Shown here piece after piece: positions 9,985-23,000 of a stretch of DNA of 64,000 nt (position 1 is its first letter; every line of letters starts with the position of its first letter). The position numbers were made by a program, and so were the translations under genes. The stretch lies in the NCBI GenBank assembly GCA_003255025.1, contig QANY01003844.1:248001-312000 (forward strand), given 5' to 3'. The DNA comes from Datisca glomerata (taxonomy: Eukaryota > Streptophyta > Magnoliopsida > Cucurbitales > Datiscaceae). The notes under the pieces are model-generated. The model was not told where the DNA came from, did not search any database, and saw only the letters and a list, made by a program, of their open reading frames with translations.

Positions 9985-11500
9985 CAATTTTGACCCAGAG
10001 ATTGATAGGACTCTAAGGCAATTAAGAAGAGAGCATAGATGGAGAGATGACATCTAATGAAGAATGGGTAGTTCTAGAAGATAACAAAATCAACATGCCA
10101 ATCAAGCTAATAATGGCAACAATGTGATGGTTGATGACAGGGAGAGATCAATTAGAGACTATTTTATTCTTCAACCCCAAGTAATGAATCCTGGAATAGT
10201 GAGGTCAGAGATTCAAGCTCCATAGTTTAAGTTGAAGCCCGTCATGCTTACTTCTTAAGGGATAGAGCTAGAGCTTGCTTAAATTCTTTACCTCCAGATT
10301 CTATTAACACCCGAAATGACCTTGCTGAGTATTTCTCACCTACAAAGAATCTCAAATTAAGAAATGAGATTACCTCTTTTTCATCAATTAGAGGATGAAT
10401 CTTTGTATGAGGCATGGGAAAGATTTAAGGAGTTTCTAAGAAAATGCCACATCATGGAATTCCACATTGCATCCAGATGGAAACATTTTATAATGGGTTG
10501 AATTCTTCCACAAAATTGATGGTTCATGCTTCAGCAAGTGGAGCCATTTTGTCTAAGTCTTATAATGAGGCTTATGAGATTTTGGAGAGAATAACAAACA
10601 ACAATTACCAATGCCCAACTTCTAGAGCAGCAACAAGTAAGAGAGTTGTAGGGATACATGATCTAGATGTTATGACAGTTTTAATAGTTTAGGTATCTTC
10701 ATTAACCAACATGATCAAGACTTTGAGTATGGCATCAACAGTAAGTGAAGCCATTTTGTCTAAGTCTTATAATGAGGCTTACGAGATTTTGGAGAGAATA
10801 GCAAGCAACAACTACCAATGGCCAACTTCTAGAGCAACAACAATTAAGAGAGTTGTAGGGATACATGATCTAGATGTTATGACATCTAGATCATTAACCA
10901 ACATGACCAATACTCTTAGTATGTCATCAACAGCAAGTCAGAATAAAAATCAAGCCATGCAACATTCTAAACCAAGGGTGGAGGTATCTTGCATTTCGGT
11001 GAAGAGCATTTGTTTGAAAGTTGCCCAAGAAATCCAGTTTCAGTGAACTATGTGGGGAATTTTAACAGAAATAATAACAACCCTTACTCTAACACCTAAA
11101 ATCTTGGATGGGGGTAACACCCTAATTTCACCTAGAATAATCAAGGGGCAGGACCATCAAACTGATAAGGCAAACCAACTTATCCTCCTGGTTTTGCATA
11201 GCAAACTTAGGCACAAAAGCCAACACTAACAAAATAGCCTGGCACATTAGAGATCTTTTTGAAATAATATATAGTAAAGAATGAGTCAGTGATACAGAAC
11301 CAATCTACAATGATTCAGAGTCAAGCAGTGTCTCTCAGGAACTTGGAAAATCAAGTAAGACAATTGACCAATGCCTTGAATACTAGACCTCAGGGTACTT
11401 TGCTTAGCAATACTGAAAATCCTAAAAGAGAAGGAAAGGAACACTACAAGGAAATTCACTTGAGAAGTGGTAAGGTGGTAGTATAACCAATTGACAGACC
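9985..11500 (+). pseudogene. Gypsy gag, multiply broken, with internal duplication
   Basis: Gag pieces are readable in several frames: FDPEIDRTLRQLRREHR near 9990, RSIRDYFILQPQV near 10150, ESLYEAWERFKEFLRKC near 10400 and KSYNEAYEILERITNNNY at about 10560, followed by a poorly conserved tail to about 11480. This is the retrotransposon gag of the Athila/Tat branch, the virus-like-particle protein that packages element RNA. Several frameshifts and stops make it non-functional. A unit of about 206 bp is tandemly duplicated (10533-10738 and 10739-10940), so the KSYNEAYEILERI block occurs twice. Confidence 0.75.
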
Positions 11501-11869
11501 AGATGTGTAACTTAAAAATAGAGACAAAGAAGCAAGCCAGCCAAGAGTTGTAGCAGGCAACCTTTTGCTATAGCACCTAAGCCTGCAGATCAACTAGTGG
11601 AAGACATAGTAACAAAACCATTGCCCTCATTTTCTCAGAGGCTGTAAAAGAAGAAGTTAGATGGCCAGTTCAACAAATTTATGGACATGTTGAAGTAACT
11701 GCATATAAGCATACCTTTGGTAGAGGCTTTATAGCAGATGTCAAACTATGTCAAGTTTATGAAAGACATTTTAACCAAAAAGATAAGGCTGTGAGAATTT
11801 GAAACTATAACTTTAATACATGAATGCAGCCTAATCCTACATAACAAGATTCCACCAAATCTTAAAGAT

Positions 11870-12345
11870 CCTGGAAGCTTTACTATTTCTTGTACAATTA
11901 GCAAGACTCATTGTGAAAGAGTTCTATGTGACTCTGGAGCTGGTATCAATCTAATGCCATTGTCCATTTTCAAGAAGTTAGGGATTGGATAAGCTAGGCC
12001 AACAACTATTACATTGTATCTAGCTGATAGATCCTATGTGTATCTAGAAGGTAAGATAGAAGATGTATTGGTGGAAGTAGACAAGTTTATATTCCAGCAG
12101 ATTTTATAATTCTGGACTATGAAGCAGATAGGGAAGTGCCTATGATTCTGGGAAGGCCTTTTTGGCCACTAGCAGGATAGTCATAGATGTACAAAAAGGA
12201 TAACTCACCATGGGGTTCAATGATCAGGAGATTACCTTTAATGACTTCAATGCAATGAAGTATCCAGATGAAGAGATAGAAGAATGTGCAGCTATATATG
12301 TTATAGATACTATAATCATGGAGAAGTTATGCACAAGCTGTAGCA
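11870..12345 (+). pseudogene. Gypsy aspartic protease remnant
   Basis: The frame contains VLCDSGAGINLMPLSIFKKL (catalytic D-S-G at 11930-11938), then the flap-side region [20 protein letters not shown] and, after a one-base slip, [12 protein letters not shown] continuation, MGFNDQEITFNDFNAMKYPD (from 12210), is the usual linker between protease and RT in this group. At about 12340 it breaks off into LTR sequence, marking a deletion of the rest of pol. There is an internal stop at a Gly/Glu position near 11990. Confidence 0.75.
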
Positions 12346-13158
12346 AGGATATTTGTTTATTCTCCATTCTATTTTCATCTTTTCCCTTCTTTAATTTACT
12401 GTATCTTCTTCTCTATACTTTATTTCTGTAAGCTTGACATTGGCTCTGGTTGTATTCGAATTTGGTCTTAAGCTCGGTATGAGCTAAAACTCTTAAGCTA
12501 GTAAGCTTAATGAACCTTAAAGATTTTATTCCTAATTAATGAAGTTGAGTTTGCCCATTTCTTAAAAGCATTTCATTTAATATTATTTAATACTTATTCT
12601 TATTACCGGCTCGCCATCTTTAGTAAGATAAAAGTTTGGTTGAATATTGGAAGGGTTTAATCTAATGGACTTAGCTTGAATGATACTTGATACTTGCATC
12701 TTATAGATCTAAGTATTTAGTGAGGAATATAGGCATATATGCTCACCTTTTAATCTCGCATTAGCTTAGGAATAAGTTAATTAAGTTTAGGATTAATAGT
12801 TGTTTTGCATATATTAATTTGGAGTTAATGCTATTAAGAAGCTATAACAGACTGATCAGATTTGATTAAGAATATTAATGATAAGAGGATTTAACAATTC
12901 TAGCTCATTTCACCATTGAATACACTAGCATTACTTTATTTTATGTCCAATACTCTACAAGCGTTACTCGGAATTGTCTTACTATGTTAATTCCTCCCAC
13001 TTTACTCTTAGAATAGTTGAACTCAAGATTAATATTGTTACTCTGTTGCAATTAGATTTTAACTTGATCCGATTAATTACCTTATAGAGAATGACACTCA
13101 TTTCTCACTTTATTACTTGTTAATGACACGTGCACTTGCGTACATATCACACACGACA
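12340..13158 (+). repeat. 3' LTR of the Gypsy element
   Basis: Homologous to 8975-9830, ending with acacgaca. Because protease-linker coding sequence runs directly into it and no polypurine tract is visible, its first bases may have been lost in the pol deletion. Confidence 0.7.
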
Positions 13159-14246
13159 GTACCCCTCTAGTGTCGCATCAACGTTAATGCATCCATATTC
13201 AATCAAAGTCAAATCGATGTATATGCTTGTAGTGTTTGCTAGAAGATTGAGTATACATGCTTCTTTGCTTCTTTAGTTGAACACTTTCTTGCTTGTGTTG
13301 GAACACTTCGTTGAAATTCCACAAGTGGTTTGGTTGTTCAAACCACTAAATCTTTGAGTTTCTTAATAGAACTAATAATACATTATGAATCATGCCAAAG
13401 ATTTTTTGCTTTGGCTTACATTAAAGATGGGTTTTCATTTTGTTGGTGTTTTGGGTTGTTTGAGTATTGTGGAGCTTATGGTGTTTGAGAGGCATGAGGT
13501 TGTGTCATTATTAAGAGTTGCGGCCATTATCATCAAGTTTTGATTTTTCAATGAGAGATTTGTCCCATCCAAGTGTTTGTGAGGTTAGATGCTAGGGAGC
13601 GATTTATATGGAAGAGAAACTCTTGATGAGAAAATTGGGCATGGTTTAAATGTAAAGAGGAACTCATGATTAGAGAGAAATCCATGGTCTGTATCGAAGA
13701 GAAGCTCATGATATAGACGTCAGGATGTATTGGTACGAACGCTAGAAAATAATCTGTATCGAAGAGAAACCCATGAATTGAGTTTGATGAGTCACCAGTC
13801 ATTCAAGCCTTAAATGCGCGGCCTCTGATTTCCTCACACCCAATGAGCTTACCTCCTTTTACTGCAAATACTAAGTTTTTCTTGATATTGAAGGCTAGAA
13901 AAGAGATCAGTTTGAATATAAACAAGTCATGGTTTGGGTTTGAGTTCATGGGCTTCTCATTTTCTTGTCTGGAGCATCCATATGACATGGAAGACTGGTG
14001 TGAGTTGGGTTGTACCCGTACTTGGCTCAAATACTGGATGTAATGCTCCTATTGGATCTTATGAACTTAGTGTATGGATTGCAATTATAGTTGGGCCATA
14101 ACTTAGGCTTTTCTTGAGAATCGACATTGTGATATGGTCCATGTGTTTCTTGGGTCAAACTTTGTGGGTACCAACAAAGGTTATCAGTTTCGTGGCATTA
14201 CATTTTTCTTATTAAGAAATTACCGCAAATAAACAAATTTATTAAT
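13159..14246. other. Gene-free stretch, unrecognised
   Basis: Contains overlapping small frames on both strands (13548-14043) with no domain. A loosely repeated motif, gtatcgaagagaaactcatga, occurs about four times at 13600-13780. It may be interior sequence of an unknown repeat. Confidence 0.3.
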
Positions 14247-14612
14247 TTAACAAATGACCTCTTTTTTTACTTTGCATAAACATGTGAGTTTTTATGACAC
14301 ATCAGATTTATCATCATCAATATAATTATATGTTTATATATAGAGAAAAGTACATAGACACGTTCTAAGATTTGTCTAAAAAACACGACACCCTCTGTAG
14401 TTATCATGTAGATATAAAAAATATAAATAAGTTCTCTTTTTTACTTTGCATAAACATGAGTTTTTATGACACATCAGATTTTTTTATCATCAATGTAATT
14501 ATATGTTTATATATAGAGAAAAGTACATAGACATGTTCTAAGATTTGTCTAAAAAACTTGACACCCTCTGTAGCTATCATGTAGATATAGAAAAGATAAA
14601 TAAGTCAACGAG
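14247..14612. repeat. Tandem duplication, about 183-bp unit, two copies
   Basis: Two adjacent copies from ttactttgcataaacatg through gtacatagacacgttctaag to tcatgtagatata, with around ten differences. Non-coding. Confidence 0.9.
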
Positions 14613-17600
14613 ACATTAATTAATGGGTTCGATTACTTCATTATTGGGTTCGATTTCTGCATTATTTGTTGCATATCCAAAGTTGACTGGATCTGTGCAA
14701 ATTTATGGTTATGATGCTTACACCATTTTGGACTTTGTGTTATAACTTACAAGGTAAACTTGTCAGGCGGGGAAATGAATGAGTATTGGGAGTTAAAAAA
14801 ACAGTAAATGAATGCGAGGATAGGTGTGGTGGTGCTTCGCAATCGCAACCCTCTTCTTCGTGGCGACACCCACCCTTGTTCTCCTTTGTTCGCGACCCTC
14901 TCCTTCTGTGGGTTATATCAAAATATTGGATTTGATATAACTAAAAAATTCAGGATATAATCTTAAACCCGTTAACAATATAAAAAATTAAGGATATTCT
15001 TGGTATTGTAAAAAAAATTAACGTCGTTAGTAATAAAATTAGATTTTAGGTTTTTTATCTATAAAATAAAATGTTAAGCGAGTTCTATATCTTTTTTGAA
15101 AATACAGGGTGTGGCTGTATCTTTTAGCTAAATCTCAGAAGTGTACATTTACCTGACATATATATACCCTTGTAAGTAGTTTTTAATTTTATAGTGAATA
15201 ACTATAATCGAGGAATGTGTTTTAAATGTATATAATTTATTTTTTATTTTAAAATACACTACATGTTTTTATTATACAAAATATTTAGAAATGGTAAGTT
15301 ACTAGGTCATTATTGGCCAATTTATTTTAGCCAAATTAAAAAAATCAATTTTATATTTTAATTCAAAATCTTAACAACATAGGTTATTTTCGTGTGATTT
15401 TATTTCTAAAAAATCACTAGAATTTTTCATTAATCTCTTAAACATCCAAAGTATATTTTCGGCATCATTTTAATTTTTTATTGATTATTAATAAATAGTC
15501 CATCAATGATTTACTTGCAGTATACCACTGTTATAATATTGATGATACACAATTTGTAGCTGTTTATATGATTAACTATTAATATTTGAATTTTTTACAA
15601 TATATGTACGTGGGGATGAGTCCATATGTTGATGAAGAGTACAATCGCCCCCCTTTGATTATGTAATTTCTTTGTTTTATATGTAATTATCCATATAAAA
15701 TGCATGAAATTACCTATTAATCTACTAGTTATCCCCTTTTAATTTATAAAATATAAATTTGTATACTATTTACCCCTCAAATTTAGAAAATTATCAAATT
15801 ATATATTATTTATCCCTTTTAAATTTGTCAAATAATCAAATATTATAACATTCATGAATCAAACTTTTAAAATTAACAAATTGTATAAAATAAATCATTT
15901 TATTTATTATTATGCTAAATAACGTGCAAAAAATTGTGCCCCCTTCTATAAAACTTTTGGCATCGCCCCAGTATGTGCATAGTTGAATTCATAACTTATT
16001 TCTATCAATAAGCTGTCATTAGTTTATCAATGAAGTATTATGGATAATTTTTTTACATATTTCAACGAGTTTCTAGGAGTATAGCAATGAAACACTTTTG
16101 AAATTGATCATGTATCTAAATTCATAGAAAACGACTTCAACGAGAAGGCGTATTAATGATTTATCGTTAGTATATCAGATAGTTTAATGCATACTCAATT
16201 AGTATAAAATTATTCAAGTCGTAGTGTTTCAGTGATTTAGTCGAAGTACATCAATGATATATTCAGAATTTGTAAATGTGTGGATCATCAGGTTTTATCC
16301 AGTGCATTGACCCAACAGGTTAGATTTTGGCGTGTTTAATTAGTTGTTTTTTTTAATTTAGAGACTTCGAAAGACTAACTTTATGTTTTTCTTAATATTT
16401 ATTATTTTGAATTTCGAATATTTATTGGATTTCAACCATTTTAAAGTTAGATAATTTGGTTTATTTTTCAAATTAGCGATAAGTATGTAATATAACTTTT
16501 AGGGATTTGGTTTGGTGATTGACTAATTGACAGATTTAAAATCTCATTGTAGGGATAGCACTTAAATGGAAAAATGATATTTTGATCCATCAACTATGTC
16601 AATTTCGAAAACTTGCTATCTTACTAAAATCCTAAAAAAAAACTGATGTTTCTTTAAAAGCTTCTATATTTCTTGACTATATGTGTAATTCACCATTTTC
16701 TTATTTGGTCAGATACATCTTTAGTTCGTATTGGTATATTACTTTTTATACTTTTCCTATGTAATAGAAGGATAGATGGTTGATATTATCTTTTAATTTA
16801 ACGGAGAAAAATATTATGGAAATTAATTAGAAAACAAAAAACCACCGGACAAAGAGATAATATTATTATCGAGTTTTCATGATAAGAATTTTAACATTAA
16901 GGTTCTTCAATTATATTAATTTTATTTAGATTTTCCAAAGCCATTGCAGGTGAAGAGTAATTAGCTAGTAACGTATTTATCAAAGAATTTATTATTTGTC
17001 CCCATTACATTTATAAAACTACGTATTATCTACTATCCATCCAACTTAAATTAGTACATCAATCGAATTATATACTACCTGTCTCATTGAAAATTTTAAA
17101 TTGCATGAATTATTTTATTATTCTTATTGGGGTTGTTGTTGTAGTAGTTATTTTTGTTATTGTTGTTGTTCTTGGTGTTGTTGTTAATACTACCATTATG
17201 TCAAATAATATGGTTGTGAAAAACATTTTTCCTTTTTATAGAATTTCTGGGTCATGTTATGTTAATGTTAATATTAACATATTAGGATTTTAGAAGAAAA
17301 TAATGGAGGGGAGAAAACTTTTCTTAATTTTCTATCTCCTCATCTCTCTCTCTCTCTCCTCCCAATCTGTTAGTATTAATGGTAGGGTAGAACTTTCCAA
17401 AATTCCCAGTTGTTTATAATAAAGCTTTTGTCTACATGGTGATCCGGGGTTACAACATTCTCCATTCACCTATAACAAAAAAAAGATTTGCAATAGGAGA
17501 GAACCCTAAGAGTAATGTTGAGCTAATATAAACAACTGTTGAGTTATATATTCATGGTTCATATCAACTCAACACGAAGTCTAACAAAAGTTGAATATTT

Positions 17601-19439
17601 TTTTTAAACTTATCTAGGTTGTTGAGTTTTAAGTTCAACCGCAAAAAAGAAAAAATGACAAAAAATTCATCAGGTTTAGGGTTTTATTTTCAAAGAATGT
17701 CTCCCAAAACTTTTTACAGATATGACCGGTGGGATTGGCTATTTTTAAGTCTTATTTTATTTTATTTTTGTATTTGTCCCTCCTTTTATAATATTTTCAC
17801 TATCTTTTTTTATCTAACTGGTCATCTATCTCATACACACTCTCTCTATCCCATCGCGCTAACAAAGACATTGACGGTGATAGGGACATCGTCAACCTGT
17901 GAGAATTGTTGGGGCGTCGTCGGCTCACGACATAGTGACTCCACTTGCGGCATTTTTTGTTGTTTCTGACTCAAGACTTTTTTTGTTTTTTCTTTTGTTG
18001 TAGATTGAGATTTGGGGTTCAAGATTTAGATTTATAAGTGTTCCTTCCATGCGAACCCACACGGTTGAGGTTCCCCCACCAACCTTTCCCAAATTTCTCT
18101 TATGTTACTTCACTCCCAAGTTTTTTACAGGCCAAATTCTGTTCTTCAGGGGACTATGGACTTGTCTGGCTCGGTTTAACCCACAAAAGGCATTCTATCT
18201 CCTATTTGAGCTAGGTCTGTTGGGTATTCAGGAAGAGGGAAATATTGTAAATCTCTAAAGCTTGTAGTCTGTAACTCTTACTTGTATTAGAGTGCATAGA
18301 ACTCTGGTTTGAGCTTAACTGGATGTAGGCTCTTTGAGCTAAACAAGTATAAGTCTTTTTGTCCAAATTCTTCTCCTCTCCTCTTGCATGTCGCTTCCGA
18401 TCTTCCAATTTCTGCTCTCTCTCTCTTCAATCTTTTACTCGAGCTCTTCAGTTTTCTGCATCGTAATAGCATTAGGATTAAGACACACAGGGTTAAATTC
18501 GGAGTTAGTATCCAACATATAAAAAGAATTACTATCTGTCATTAGTTTGGAAATACAAATATTCGATAAAAAAAGTTAACAATGCGATCAGAGGGTAGTC
18601 AACCACCAAAAGTAATAATGAAGAATATATACAACAAGTAGACAGATCAGTTACTTAAAATATTTGCAATTATTTTCTCGACCTTTTACATGAACTTTTT
18701 GTTTATTCTGTGGAGCATTCTTGCAGTATCATTAGATAACTGTCTAATAAGTAATAGTTAGATTATATACTGCATGACATTGATATTTTAAAAGTAACAT
18801 TTGCAACTTAGATAACTAGTATTGTAATACAAAAGAATTATATTATCTACATTTTCAATAGATTATTAATTATGAATTAGCAAGATTAGCAACAACCCAA
18901 AAAATAAGAGGTTAGCAACAAAGAAATGAGTAACAAATCAAGAAACAAAAATAGTAAACACTTTTTATGTACATTAAGTACATAAATATTTACGATCATG
19001 AGGTCACGAATTTCAGTTCAGTTTTAATTTGTAGTTCATGATTCACATGTTTTTAGTTGTGATTTTGTGTTAACTTAGTTTGATTAATTTGCAAATAATT
19101 TAGTTGCATACGTATACTTACATATTATTGCATTAGGTAAATTTTAAAGAAGCTAACATGCATATAAGTTACATATTATTTCATTAAAATGATACTTTAA
19201 ACTTTAAAGGAGTAAAAATTAGTCTCGATCAGCTTGAAAAAAGTTGATGTCTTCATTAAATTGCCCCTTGAAAGTAGCAATTTTTTGTCTGTCGTAACAT
19301 TAGACTTACTTAACATCATCAGTTGTTCTCATTAAGTTACTCATCAGGAGGAGCGATTAAATTCCTAACGTTGCCACTGCCAGAGGAAACCAGCAGACCC
19401 CGTCGGCAGAATCTTAGTCGAAATATAGAAGCAACATAG
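14613..19439. other. Long gene-free AT-rich region
   Basis: No gene recognised over 4.8 kb. Notable content: a dispersed AT-rich repeat (15640-15965), a GTT-rich microsatellite near 17125-17190 that produces a spurious poly-Val frame, a CT tract at 17335-17365, and an LTR-like pattern near 18218-18460 that I could not confirm. Confidence 0.4.
15640..15965 (+). repeat. Dispersed AT-rich repeat, copy 1
   Basis: Starts gcccccctttgattatgtaa, continues with blocks such as aatctactagttatcccc and gtatactatttacccc, and ends gtgcccccttctataaa. The reverse complement of 37235-37423 shares the same order of blocks. Probably a non-autonomous element or the 3' region of one. Confidence 0.55.
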
Positions 19440-19640
19440 AGAAGTAGAGATAGAGAGAGAGATAGAGGGAGAGAGGAAGGGATGGAGGGGAGAGAGAGAG
19501 AGAGGGAGAGAGAGAAAGAAAGAGGGAGAGGGAGGGAGGGGGAAGGAGAGAGAGGGGAAAGGAGAGAGAGAGAGAGATGAACACATCATGTTCCATGCTC
19601 TTGCCGGTGACAATTTCGGGAAGAGAGAGAGAGAGAGGAA
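19440..19640. repeat. GA/CT-rich microsatellite tract
   Basis: About 200 bp of (GA)n and GGGA variants immediately upstream of the Copia insertion. Matching GA-rich sequence continues right of the element (24640-24730), so the Copia inserted into or beside this tract. Confidence 0.85.
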
Positions 19641-19669
19641 GATAATTGATCAAGATTCTTGACCACTAT

Positions 19670-19988
19670 TGTTGAAGAAGGAAAAGCTGCAGCCTCAGAA
19701 GAAAATCTTCATCATAGGCAAAAGAGGGAAGCAAAACAGAGACTTTCCCAAACAAAGTGGGTGTCTAACCATTTCTGGTAAAAAATGATTTCAGGCTACA
19801 AGTAGGCATCCGTTGGAATCATAGGAGATCATAGGCAACCGTTAGAATCATTTGTATATATGCATCATCCCTCATTGTAAACAAACATAATTTTTCCTTC
19901 AATAAAAGATCAGAACCAGAAAGGTTCATCATCTCTGAAGCTCATCACTTTTCCAAAGATCAGAACCAACAGGTTCATCATTTCTACA
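19670..19988 (+). repeat. 5' LTR of the Copia element
   Basis: 319 bp. Starts tgttgaagaagg, ends catttctaca. Contains a TATA-like tatatat at 19855-19861 and an aataaa polyadenylation motif at 19901-19906, in the order expected for U3-R-U5. Confidence 0.95.
19855..19861 (+). promoter_or_regulatory. TATA-like element in the Copia 5' LTR
   Basis: tatatat followed 40 bp later by aataaa (19901), consistent with the LTR promoter and R-region poly(A) signal. Confidence 0.5.
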
Positions 19989-20000
19989 TGGTATCAGAGC
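19989..20000 (+). other. Primer binding site, Copia element
   Basis: tggtatcagagc directly after the 5' LTR, the standard complement to the 3' end region of initiator methionine tRNA in plant Copia elements. Confidence 0.95.
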
Positions 20001-20023
20001 AGTGATTCTGAGAACCAACACAA

Positions 20024-23000
20024 ATGGCAGAACCATCAACCTCCGGCCAGCTTCACCACCATGACACCAACCCCAGACTAACCTCCATCCTGCTCACTGG
20101 CCACAACTATATACCGTGGGCCAGGGCGGCTCGAGTGAGCCTGAAAGGAAGGGGCAGACTGGGCTTCGTGGATGGCAGTAAGCCAAGACCGGACCGAAAC
20201 TCAGAAGAATGGGACATCATGGACAGCCAGGTAATGACCTGGATAACAAACTCAATAGACCCAAAACTCAGTGAAATTTTTTGTTTTTGTGAAACAGGAC
20301 AGGAACTCTGGGAAGAAATCCGGAGCAACTATTGTGAACAAAACAATTTTGCACAAGTCTTTGAACTTAAACGAGAGATCTCCCAAGCAAAACAGGGGGA
20401 CAGATCAGTACCGGAGCTAACCGGGTTTTTAAAATCGAAGTTCAAAGAACTTGAAACCTTGAGACCGATGACCACTGACCTGAAGGAACTCCAAGAACGG
20501 GCTGAGCAAGATATGGTTTACCACTTCTTGACGGCTCTCGACTCAAGCTACGAAGCATTCCGAGCTCAGATCTTGATGTCGACAGAAAAGCCAACTTTTG
20601 CCACCGTCTCAGCCATAGTTCAAAGAGAAGAAACCAGGCGACGAGTCATGAGTACCAGAGATGAAAAGGGGGAAGCACTAGCCATGGCGACCCGCGGCTT
20701 CCTCCGAAACCCTAACCCTAAGGAAGGGGGAAGACACCGCGGACAACCAGGCGAGCAGGTGAGATGCAGCCACTGCCGAAAGGAAGGACACACCCATGAT
20801 CGGTGCTGGAATCTGCACCCTCACCTCCGACAGAACCAGAGAAAGTTCCAGAACGAGCGAGGGAGCTGCGCGAAGAGTGACGAGCGAGGAGGCTCCGCGA
20901 AACGCTCACCCTTTTATACCGAGGGTTTTATTGGCGCGGGTCACGGGTCAGGACCCGACCCAGACCGCAGGGCAAATAATATACATGGACCCGGTTCGGG
21001 CAGTGGGTACCGACCCGACCAAATGGAAGAAATAGACCGATCCGGATCCATTAGGGCAGACCTGTCCCCAGACAACAACGCACAGATGGCTGCACTGCTC
21101 AAACAATTCGGAGAATTTTTACGCGATACCCCAGGTTCATCTAATTGCAATACTGTCAATTATTTTTCTAAATCTGCAAACTTTTGTCACAACTTAGAAC
21201 ACTGGATAATAGACTCTGGTGCCTCTGACCACATGACTTATAACACAAAAAATCTACACAGTCTCACTAAATTAGAAAAACCACAACACGTGACGGTAGC
21301 CAATGGAAATAAAGTTCCAATTTTTGGCACAGGGTCAACCACACTCTTCACAAAAACCATTAACAACGTACTTTGTCTCCCCAATTTTAACTCCAATCTC
21401 CTATCCGTCAGTAAAATAACCAAAGACCTGAACTGCAATGTTACATTTTCACCTGACAAAGTAATTTTTCAGGATCGGGTCACCGGGAGGAAGATTGGTG
21501 AAGGGAAATTTAGAAACGGTCTGTACTACTTAGAAGATACCGACAAAACATGTCTGGCCACCTCCAGTACAGTACAAAAGGACAAATTACTTCATTGGAG
21601 ATTCGGTCATCCCTCTGACAAAATCCTAAACAAATTACTTGGTTGTAATTCAGACTCTAGCAGTTGCTCAGTCTGCAAACTCTCAAAACAAACCAGGTTA
21701 CCTTTTCCACTATCTAGTAGTACGACAAAACGATGTTTTGAATTAATCCATTCTGATGTTTGGGGGCCTGCCCCAGTTGACTCGTATAATAAATTCAAAT
21801 ATTTTGTTACCTTTATTGATGATTTCTCTCGCACCACCTGGTTATATCTTTTAAAATCAAAAAGTGAAGTCTTCAGTCGTTTTCAAGAATTCAATAAGTT
21901 AGTCGAAACTCAATTTGAAACAACCATAAAAATCTTTAGGTCTGACAATGGAACCGAATATACTAACAACACCTTTTTTGAGTTCTTTAAACAAAACGGT
22001 ATACGACATCAAACCACCTGTATCCACACCCCACAACAAAATGGTGTCTCAGAACGCAAAAACCGACACCTTCTTGAAATGACTAGGGCTCTCCTCCTCC
22101 AAAATAACGTACCCAAACGGTACTGGTCAGACGCAATACTTACAGCAACATACCTTATCAATCGATTACCCAGCGTAAAATTGCATCTGAAAAGCCCTAT
22201 AGAAATTCTCAAGGGTAGGAAAATTAATCTTGATCACATACGAGTCTTTGGATGTACATGCTACGTACACATTCCAAAAATTGATAAATTGGACAAAACC
22301 GCAGTCAAAACCCTATTCTTGGGGTATTCCGCTGAAAAAAAGGGGTATAAATGCTACGACCCAACAAACCATAAACTCTACATCTCACGCGATGTACAAT
22401 TCTTAGAACTAGAATCCTATTACCCAAAGGACTCCGACAACCATAACCACCACAAAACACTTCCGCTACCTAACAGTATTATTTCCTCCGATATCATAAG
22501 ACAGGAACAGGATAACACATCAACCACGCCTGAGACAACTACCTCAGGGGGAGCAACTGATGAGGCAGTTGTCACTGATGAAGCAGTAATCGTAAGAAGA
22601 TCAACAAGGCAAACTCATCCCCCAGCAAGATTAAAAGACTACGTGTCTCATCAGGTTTTATACCCTATCCAAAATTTCCTATCTTATGATAAAATCTCTA
22701 ACAAACACAGGGCATACTTGGGAAAAATTGATGAAACAGATGAGCCAAAGACCTATCAAGAAGCCCAACTCGACCCTAAATGGAGAAAGGCGATGAATGA
22801 AGAACTCCTAGCCTTGGAAAAGAATGAGACTTGGGACATAATCCCACTACCCAGCGGGAAGAAACCCGTAGGATGTAAATGGGTCTACAAGACCAAATAC
22901 AACAGCAACGGCACTATCGAGAGATACAAAGCCCGACTAGTTGCCAAAGGCTTTACTCAGACATATGGAGTAGATTACCAGGAGACGTTCGCTCCAGTAG

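Larger units (their letters stand above)
8975..13158 (+). mobile_element. Ty3/Gypsy (Athila/Tat-like) element, pol-deleted
   Basis: Two long direct repeats of about 0.82-0.86 kb flank a 2.5-kb interior. Just after the left LTR the sequence tttttagagtcgttgttggg resembles a decayed form of the PBS region typical of Athila/Ogre-type elements, with mostly transition changes. The interior contains broken gag and an aspartic protease, then runs straight into the right LTR, so RT, RNase H and integrase are missing. The LTRs differ by many substitutions and several indels, so the insertion is old. Ends are uncertain by about 10 bp and no target duplication was confirmed. Confidence 0.8.

Noticed and set aside
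17087..17293. Val-rich hydrophobic frame resembling a membrane peptide
   Set aside because: Produced by a GTT microsatellite; no start context and no homology signal.
18218..18460. Possible solo Copia LTR (tgttgggtattcagg to tttctgca)
   Set aside because: Tone of sequence is LTR-like, with TG and CA ends, but flanking 5-mers (aggtc, tcgta) do not match and no PBS or partner LTR is present.
19365..19653. Two Ser/Leu/Pro-rich minus-strand frames
   Set aside because: Translation of the GA/CT microsatellite in two frames.
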